Positions 14,987 through 19,905 of a stretch of DNA of 19,905 bases are shown one piece after another (the first letter of the stretch is position 1; each line of letters opens with the position of its first letter). The stretch comes from an uncultured Mailhella sp. (lineage in GTDB: Bacteria; Desulfobacterota; Desulfovibrionia; Desulfovibrionales; Desulfovibrionaceae), in the NCBI GenBank assembly GCA_910579055.1, contig CAJTSU010000057.1, positions 1-19,905 on the forward strand. The letters run 5' to 3'. A program made the position numbers and the translations under genes. The notes beneath the pieces are model-generated. The model saw nothing but the letters and a program-made list of their open reading frames with translations, had not been told where the DNA came from and searched no databases.

Positions 14987-15286
14987 GTTGGAACTTTTCA
15001 CGTTTGAAATGTTCCAGCAAGGCGGCGAGAGCCGCATTGCGCAGCGAACCCGTGATACAATGTTTCAATCCACAGTCGCCGCATCCGGCGACTGACTCCG
15101 CGGCCGACGGATAGGGGTCGCGCGGATTGCCCCTCCCTGAAGGGAGGGGGTACGGAAAAGGATTTCATCGGCTTCGCCGTCTTGTCAACTACTCGTTTCC
15201 CCCTCAAGGGGGAGGTCTCAAACCACAAAGGAATTTTTGATCAACTTCCTGGAGCATTCCACCTGAGATGCCCCAGGCCATTTCCT
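14987..15286. other. Non-coding stretch with several small hairpins
   Basis: 300 bp without a credible gene. Perfect or near-perfect hairpins: 15073-15094 (CAGTCGCCG stem, CATC loop), 15130-15149 (CCCCTCCCT stem) and 15199-15212 (CCCCC-TCAA-GGGGG), plus the acs-proximal one listed separately. A GGAAC/GTTCC pair lies near 14990-15015. This density suggests an intergenic repeat or REP-like element, or a structured RNA; which of these cannot be told from one copy. Confidence 0.45.
15248..15277 (-). terminator. Hairpin after acs
   Basis: CCTGGAGCAT and ATGCCCCAGG pair at 9 of 10 positions around a 10-nt loop, 9 bp after the acs stop. No strong T-run follows on the minus strand. Probable 3'-end structure of the acs transcript. 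Confidence 0.4.
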
Positions 15287-17284
15287 CTATTTTTCTACCT
15301 GTCCGGCTTTGAGCTTGAGGTGGTTGTTATAAATATCCTCAAGCACTTCGGGGTGAGCCAGGGTTGTGGTGTCGCCAAGGCTTTCAAGGCTGTCTCCGGA
15401 TGCGATCTTGCGCAGAATGCGGCGCACCGTTTTGCCGGAAAGTGTCTTGGGCAGTTCTGAAACAAACTGGATTTGTTCCGGGCTGGCCAGGGCGCCGATC
15501 TGGTTGCGTACCCAGGTACGCAGTTCCTTGCGCAGGTTTTCCGACCATTCAACTTCCTTTTTCACCCCGACATAGGCATAGATGGCCTCGCCTTTGATTT
15601 CATGAGGCATGGGCACCACGGCGGCCTCGCCCACGGCGGGGTGCGCGATGAGTACGGATTCAATTTCTGAGGTGCTCAGGCGGTGGCCGGAAACGTTGAT
15701 GGCGTCGTCCATACGTCCGAGGATCCAGTAATTGCCTTCTTCATCTACCCGCGCGCCGTCCCCGCTCAGGTAATTGCCGGGGAAACGGTTAAAGTAGCTT
15801 TTGAATTTTTCCGGGTTCTGGAATACTCCGGTCATCAGGCCGGGCCAGGGTTTGCGGATGACCAGATGCCCGCCTTCCGTCGCGCAGTCTTCGGAGCCCT
15901 CGCCGGACATGATGCCTGCTTCAATGCCAGGCAAGGGTTTGGTGACGGAACCGGGCTTGATATGTGTGGCATAGGGGAGGGGAGACAGCATGATGCCGCC
16001 GCTCTCGGTTTGCCACCAGGTATCGACGATAGGCAGTTCGCCTTTGCCGATATAAGTATGATACCACATCCAGGCTTCGGGGTTCAGCGGTTCGCCCACG
16101 GAACCGAGGATGCGCAGAGAGGAGAGATCGTAGTGGTTGGTCCACTCCACGCCCTGGCGCATGAGACTGCGGATGACCGTGGGGGCGGTATACAGGATGT
16201 TCACGCGAAATTTTTCCACGATGCGCCAATAGCGGTCGGGGCGGGGCCAAGTGGGCGTTCCTTCAAACATGATGGTTGTCGCGCCGAGGGAAAGCGGGCC
16301 GTATACCAGATAACTGTGCCCGGTGATCCAGCCGCAGTCCGCCGTACACCAATATACGTCGGTATCCTTGAGATCAAAGACCCATTGCGCGGTATGCGCC
16401 GCGTAGGTCAGATACCCCCCGGTGGAATGGATGACGCCGGTGGGGCGCCCGGTACTGCCCGACGTATGCAGAATGAACAAGGGGTCTTCCGCGTCCATGG
16501 AAACGCAGGGAAAGTCTGCATCCAGGGTGAAGTCGTCCAGAAGATCCTGCCACCAGATATCGCGCCCCTTCAGCATATTGACTTCCGTGTTCGCGCGGTT
16601 GACCACGAGCACCTTTTCCACACTGGGGCAATGGTTGAGGATACGGTCGAGATTGCTTTTCAGGGGTTTGGGTTCTCCGCCGCGCATCACCGCGTCGGCG
16701 GTAATCACCAGTTTTGCGCCGGAGTCGTGGATACGGCTCTGTACCCCGCCGTCGGCATAGCCGGTAAAGATATTGGTATGTACGGCTCCAATGCGGGCAC
16801 AGGCCAGCATGGCGACGACGAGTTCGGGAATCATGGGCAGATAGAGCGCGACGCGATCCCCCTTTTTGATATTGAGGGCATTGAGCGCTGCCGCTACCCG
16901 GCACACGTCGGTATACAGCATCTGATAGGTATAGGCGCGCACCTCCATTTCGCGCTCGCCCTGCCAGATCAGAGCCGCCTTGTTGCGCCGGTCGGAAATG
17001 ATGTGCCGGTCAACGCAATTGTACGCGGCGTTCAGGCGTCCGCCGATGAACCAGCGCACGCGCGGCTCGTTGAAGTCAGTATCCTGCACCTTGTCCCAAG
17101 GTTTAAACCAGTGCAGCAGAGCTCGTGCCCGTTCCGCCCAGAAACTGTCGTTGTCCGTCCGCGCCAGTTCACACAGAGCGTCATATTCATGGCGGCTGCG
17201 GATACGGGCCACGTCCTTGCCGTGGCGGGGGGGGAGGTAACTACGCTCCTCATGGAGCAGGCTCTTGATGCGATCCTGAGACAT
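15287..17284 (-). CDS. acs: Acetyl-CoA synthetase (AMP-forming)
   Basis: 665 aa. It makes acetyl-CoA from acetate, ATP and CoA through acetyl-AMP, with high affinity for acetate; cytosolic. The A3 P-loop is TSGSTGRPTG at 274-283, where the usual GKPKG is GRPTG. Further marks are SVGEPLNPEAW (395-405), DTWWQTESGG (421-430), in which W424 matches the tryptophan that limits the pocket to acetate, GDGARVDEEGNYWILGRMDD (508-527), SGHRLSTSEIE (532-542) and the terminal PKTLSGKTVRRILRK (612-626). In the last, K617 matches the lysine that is acetylated in other Acs enzymes. The ATG at 17284 is preferred, with AAGGA upstream; a TTG two codons earlier is the alternative. The gene stands alone with its own promoter and gives the cell acetate uptake opposite in direction to ackA-pta. 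Propionate use cannot be excluded. Confidence 0.93.
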   Translation of the reverse strand: MSQDRIKSLLHEERSYLPPRHGKDVARIRSRHEYDALCELARTDNDSFWAERARALLHWFKPWDKVQDTDFNEPRVRWFIGGRLNAAYNCVDRHIISDRRNKAALIWQGEREMEVRAYTYQMLYTDVCRVAAALNALNIKKGDRVALYLPMIPELVVAMLACARIGAVHTNIFTGYADGGVQSRIHDSGAKLVITADAVMRGGEPKPLKSNLDRILNHCPSVEKVLVVNRANTEVNMLKGRDIWWQDLLDDFTLDADFPCVSMDAEDPLFILHTSGSTGRPTGVIHSTGGYLTYAAHTAQWVFDLKDTDVYWCTADCGWITGHSYLVYGPLSLGATTIMFEGTPTWPRPDRYWRIVEKFRVNILYTAPTVIRSLMRQGVEWTNHYDLSSLRILGSVGEPLNPEAWMWYHTYIGKGELPIVDTWWQTESGGIMLSPLPYATHIKPGSVTKPLPGIEAGIMSGEGSEDCATEGGHLVIRKPWPGLMTGVFQNPEKFKSYFNRFPGNYLSGDGARVDEEGNYWILGRMDDAINVSGHRLSTSEIESVLIAHPAVGEAAVVPMPHEIKGEAIYAYVGVKKEVEWSENLRKELRTWVRNQIGALASPEQIQFVSELPKTLSGKTVRRILRKIASGDSLESLGDTTTLAHPEVLEDIYNNHLKLKAGQVEK

Positions 17285-17617
17285 GGCCAATCCTTGTGGG
17301 CTAAAACGGTAACAAAGAGACGGAAAAACGTCGACGGCACAAAAAACAGAGGCGGCACATGCACACCAGCAACATGCTGGAGTTCATGCCTTTAATGCGG
17401 CGTGAGCTTTGGAAAATACACAGTCGGTACAAAAACCGCACTCGGGATTTGCTTCCGTGCCGGCACTCCGAAATATTTCATGCTGCGGAGTACGAGGCAC
17501 ACGAGATGCACGACGGCGAGGTCCGGCATGTAGGAAATGCTAGCGTGTGCTGTTGCCAGCGTCAATATAAAAAGACTGTTTGTTCCTGCAATCAAAAAAA
17601 CGGAAAAGTTCAAATTG
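17285..17617 (-). other. acs promoter and long leader
   Basis: 333 bp without a credible gene. It holds the candidate acs promoter (listed separately) and then a leader of about 246 nt. The leader contains small stems such as CCAGCA/TGCTGG and GACG/CGTC. A 73-codon hydrophobic frame on the minus strand here begins at TTG with no ribosome binding site and is not called. Confidence 0.5.
17537..17565 (-). promoter_or_regulatory. Candidate sigma-70 promoter of acs
   Basis: TTGACG (17565-17560) and TAGCAT (17542-17537) on the minus strand are separated by exactly 17 bp, 9 of 12 consensus positions, with an AT-rich TTTTTATA just upstream that could act as an UP element. It predicts a start near 17530. 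It is the best promoter match I found in the window. Confidence 0.5.
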
Positions 17618-18484
17618 CTAGCGCAAGGCGAGTCCCATCAAGGAATAAGCAAGCAGCGCCGCTGCAAAATCAGAGCTGATTTTTCCTGATCGCGGTGCCA
17701 ATTCCACAATATCAAAGCCCACTATGCTGCGCCCCCTGACAGCGTTGCCCGCCAGTTCCAGAGCCTGATACCAGCCCAACCCGCCGGGAACGGGTGTGCC
17801 TGTTTCCCCAATGACAGAAGGGTCGAGCCCGTCTACATCAAAGGTGATGAAAACCCGATTGGGGAAACTTTCCGGTATGAGGGCCGCGGGCATGGGATTT
17901 TGCGCCAGGAACGGAGCGTCCCACGCGGTGACGCCGAAGTCTTTACGGGCCTGAAGTTCTTCCCGGCAGAAGATGCGGTTGCCGAACTGAACGAGCGGCA
18001 GGCCGAGATCGTCCACCGCGCGGCGCATGACGCAGGCATGACTCCATGGGCTGCCTTCGTAGCTTTTGCGCAGATCGGCGTGGGCGTCAAACTGGATGAC
18101 CCCGAACATGCCGTAGCGTTCCTTGAGCGCCTTGAGCGCGCCGTAGGTCAGGGAATGTTCACCGCCCAGCAGCACGGGCAGGCCACCTGCGTCAAGGGCG
18201 GCGCGAGTCGCCGCGGCGATGCGCTCCATCACAAGCTCGGGTTCAGCGTCGCAATCCACAGGGTAATGCGTGAAGATGCCCCGTTCTCCCGGCGCGCTTT
18301 CATCGGCCAGCAGAAGTTCCAGTTGATCGGATGCTTCCAGAATGGCCGCGGGGCCTTGTGCCGTACCGCCGGCATAGCTGACAGTCGCTTCAAGGGGGAC
18401 AGGAATGACGTGGAACAGACACTGTTCTGCCGGGCGGGCAGGCACTTCGGAGGAGAGAAAGCGATGGGTGTATTCTGTCAGCAT
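17618..18484 (-). CDS. speB: Agmatinase-like ureohydrolase
   Basis: 288 aa, the usual length of bacterial agmatinases in the arginase/agmatinase family, which hydrolyse a guanidino substrate to an amine plus urea at a two-manganese site; agmatine to putrescine is the commonest reaction at this size. The metal ligands are all visible: H110 in GGEHSLT (108-113... of LLGGEHSLTY), D133/H135/D137 in DAHAD, and D216/D218 in FDVDGLDPS (215-223). SPWSHACVMRRA at 145-156 carries the substrate-loop histidine, and GFDIVELAP is at 256-264. The start at 18484 has CGGAG 6 bp upstream, inside the last codons of the MFS gene, and the two genes are only 2 bp apart, so they are translationally coupled. No arginine decarboxylase gene is in the window, so formiminoglutamase or guanidinobutyrase activity remains possible. 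Confidence 0.88.
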   Translation of the reverse strand: MLTEYTHRFLSSEVPARPAEQCLFHVIPVPLEATVSYAGGTAQGPAAILEASDQLELLLADESAPGERGIFTHYPVDCDAEPELVMERIAAATRAALDAGGLPVLLGGEHSLTYGALKALKERYGMFGVIQFDAHADLRKSYEGSPWSHACVMRRAVDDLGLPLVQFGNRIFCREELQARKDFGVTAWDAPFLAQNPMPAALIPESFPNRVFITFDVDGLDPSVIGETGTPVPGGLGWYQALELAGNAVRGRSIVGFDIVELAPRSGKISSDFAAALLAYSLMGLALR

Positions 18485-18486
18485 GA

Positions 18487-19653
18487 TTACTCCGGGAGTT
18501 TGCGGGAGGGAGAGGCGAGCAGGAATGCAAAAAGGGTTCCCAGTACAGCGAAAGCACTCATGGTTTGCAGGGTTGCGCCGAGGCCCCAGGTGTCCGCGAT
18601 TTTGCCGAGAACGGGAGCAAGAATACCGCCCATGGTCGTAGCCAGCCCGAGGGTGATGCCGGAAGCAAAGCCGATGTTGCGCGCCAGATAGCGCTGGCCC
18701 AGAACGACGATGGAGCTGAACGGCGCATACAGGGAAAAGCCGAGCGGAATAAGCAGGGCGTATGCCGCGTATAGACTGTCCACCAGAGGAAACAGTATGG
18801 CTACCGGCACGAGCAGCATATGAGAAATGCGGATGATGCGGTAGCCGATACGATCGGCAAGTACGCCGCCCATAATGTTGCTGAACACGCCGAACGCGCC
18901 GTACAGGGTCAGGGCAAAGGCTCCGGATGCTTCGGACTGGCCGAAATGGCCGATCCAGTACAAGGGAATGAAGGCGCTGAAGCCGACCATGAGAGCGGAA
19001 CGGCAAATAATGCTGACGGTCAGTTTGGAAAACTCCTTCCAGTTATTGCGCGGCAGGGCATCGCCGGCATTGTCCTGAAGCGGCGCAGTGGGCTGCTGCT
19101 GTTTTTCCGGCGGCATGTCGGCGATCTGGATGAACATCAGGGAAGCCATGCATACGGCGATGAGTGCCAGGGCCGCAGTTCCGCGCATGCCGAAAACATG
19201 GATAAGCGCCACGGCCAGCATGGGCCCGAGCACATGGCCGGTATTCCCTCCGACGGAAAATAGGCTCAGTCCCGTGCCCGGTGAATTGCCGGAAACCTTG
19301 CCGGCAAAGCGCGCTCCTTCAGGGTGAAAGAGGGCTGCGCCTGTGCCGCTGAGCGCCACGACCGCAAAGATTGCCCAGTATGATTGCAGAAAACCGATAG
19401 AGGCCATGCCCAGTCCCGCCAGGAGGATGCCCAGCGGAATAAGCCACGGCTTTGAGATACGGTCGGACAAAAAACCGAAAAGCGGCTGAATAACGGAAGA
19501 AAGGCTGGAATAAGCCAGCATGAGGCTGGTGGCCGCGCTGTAACTGAAACCGTAATCGTTGATCAGAAAGGGCAGCAGAGCGGGCAGCGTGCCGCCGTTC
19601 ACGTCACAGGCAAGATGACTCAATGAGGCAAGAAGAATACTTTTTTTGTTCAT
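18487..19653 (-). CDS. MFS transporter, Fsr (fosmidomycin-resistance-like) family
   Basis: 388 aa major facilitator superfamily protein with about twelve membrane segments in two six-helix halves, separated by a polar loop near residues 178-205 (PPEKQQQPTAPLQDN). The first half closely follows the Fsr pattern: SHLACDVNGGTLPALLPFLI, then SSVIQPLFGFLSDR (the loop 2-3 motif), GTGAALFHPEGARFAG and LSLFSVGGNTGHVLGP. Fsr proteins export fosmidomycin in E. coli, but most relatives have unknown substrates. The start at 19653 (MNKKSILLASLSH) is chosen by homology; the ribosome binding site is weak (GGGA). It heads a two-gene unit with the agmatinase-like gene, with 2 bp between them, so the transported compound may be linked to the ureohydrolase reaction (inference). 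Confidence 0.9.
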   Translation of the reverse strand: MNKKSILLASLSHLACDVNGGTLPALLPFLINDYGFSYSAATSLMLAYSSLSSVIQPLFGFLSDRISKPWLIPLGILLAGLGMASIGFLQSYWAIFAVVALSGTGAALFHPEGARFAGKVSGNSPGTGLSLFSVGGNTGHVLGPMLAVALIHVFGMRGTAALALIAVCMASLMFIQIADMPPEKQQQPTAPLQDNAGDALPRNNWKEFSKLTVSIICRSALMVGFSAFIPLYWIGHFGQSEASGAFALTLYGAFGVFSNIMGGVLADRIGYRIIRISHMLLVPVAILFPLVDSLYAAYALLIPLGFSLYAPFSSIVVLGQRYLARNIGFASGITLGLATTMGGILAPVLGKIADTWGLGATLQTMSAFAVLGTLFAFLLASPSRKLPE

Positions 19654-19905
19654 GGCTGGTGTCCCGGCTGGATATCCCCCTGAACCTGGCCGGATGCCGG
19701 TCGACGGTTGCGGAGCGTCGGGGAGTCTAGCGCCCATTTTCCGGATAGACAAGCCTCACTGCATCCGAGGTGAAGAACTCAAGTCGGCTCTTCCGTAATC
19801 GTGGTCCCCCCGTTGTGGCATACTTTTCCGGATGCGCAAAGGTTTGGAAAGGCTCTGTCATAGAAGCGTGTTGGCAGCGTTGCGCGGCGCGTATGGTTTT
19901 GCTCC
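19654..19905. other. Upstream region of the MFS gene to the window edge
   Basis: 252 bp with no supported gene on either strand. It must hold the promoter of the MFS-speB unit unless that unit begins further right, but no convincing -35/-10 pair was found. Confidence 0.4.

Noticed and set aside
14987..15286. CRISPR array or decayed mobile element
   Set aside because: The hairpins differ from one another and do not recur at regular spacing, and no transposase or terminal repeats are visible.
17392..17613. 73-codon hydrophobic frame between acs and speB on the minus strand
   Set aside because: It begins at TTG without a ribosome binding site, spans the likely acs promoter, and resembles no known family.
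17359..17679. 106-codon plus-strand frame in the acs upstream region
   Set aside because: Biased composition, no ribosome binding site, runs into the 3' end of speB on the opposite strand, and has no recognisable motif.

Overview
The window looks like a chromosomal segment of an anaerobic, pyruvate-fermenting or sulfate-reducing bacterium, most likely a member of the Desulfovibrionaceae. The basis is a single-chain pyruvate:ferredoxin oxidoreductase of the Desulfovibrio type lying near a long-form phosphotransacetylase and an acetate kinase, together with moderately GC-rich DNA, Shine-Dalgarno sites of the AGGAG type and tightly packed metabolic genes. No transposase, integrase, phage gene, CRISPR array, tRNA or rRNA was seen. 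Assignment to a genus is inference.

Layout. The left two thirds (1-12796) is a long run of minus-strand genes. In transcription order (right to left) they are por (pyruvate to acetyl-CoA), a LysE/RhtB exporter, pta and ackA (acetyl-CoA to acetate plus ATP), then dapB (lysine/diaminopimelate), nadE (NAD synthesis) and fadD (acyl-CoA ligase). A possible partial gene runs off the left edge. The por-pta-ackA part is a complete route from pyruvate to reduced ferredoxin, CO2, acetate and ATP. In the well-studied Desulfovibrio vulgaris cluster, lactate permease and lactate dehydrogenase genes lie between por and pta. Here a LysE-type exporter occupies that place.

A short plus-strand island (13087-14986) is divergent from por. 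It holds a YbjQ/UPF0145-like protein, a MarR-family regulator and an isochorismatase-like cysteine hydrolase. The por/ybjQ intergenic region is strikingly AT-rich and contains a perfect 16-bp palindrome. The ybjQ gene ends in a large nested hairpin with a T-run. A 15-bp direct repeat brackets the ybjQ gene and its promoter. The island closes with a strong bidirectional terminator.

The right third is again minus strand: acs (acetyl-CoA synthetase, AMP-forming, the acetate-assimilating counterpart of ackA-pta) with its own likely promoter and a leader of about 246 nt, then a two-gene unit of an Fsr-like MFS transporter and an agmatinase-like ureohydrolase separated by 2 bp. A 300-bp non-coding stretch between the island terminator and acs is filled with small GC-rich hairpins.

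Most of the window is ordinary central metabolism. The best leads are: (1) a NAD+ synthetase whose glutaminase domain appears to have lost its catalytic Glu-Lys-Cys residues while its synthetase domain is intact; (2) the exporter in place of lactate genes in the por-pta-ackA cluster; (3) the ybjQ-marR island with its palindromes and repeats facing por; and (4) the coupled MFS-agmatinase pair. I saw no clear new multi-gene system such as a defence or biosynthetic island.
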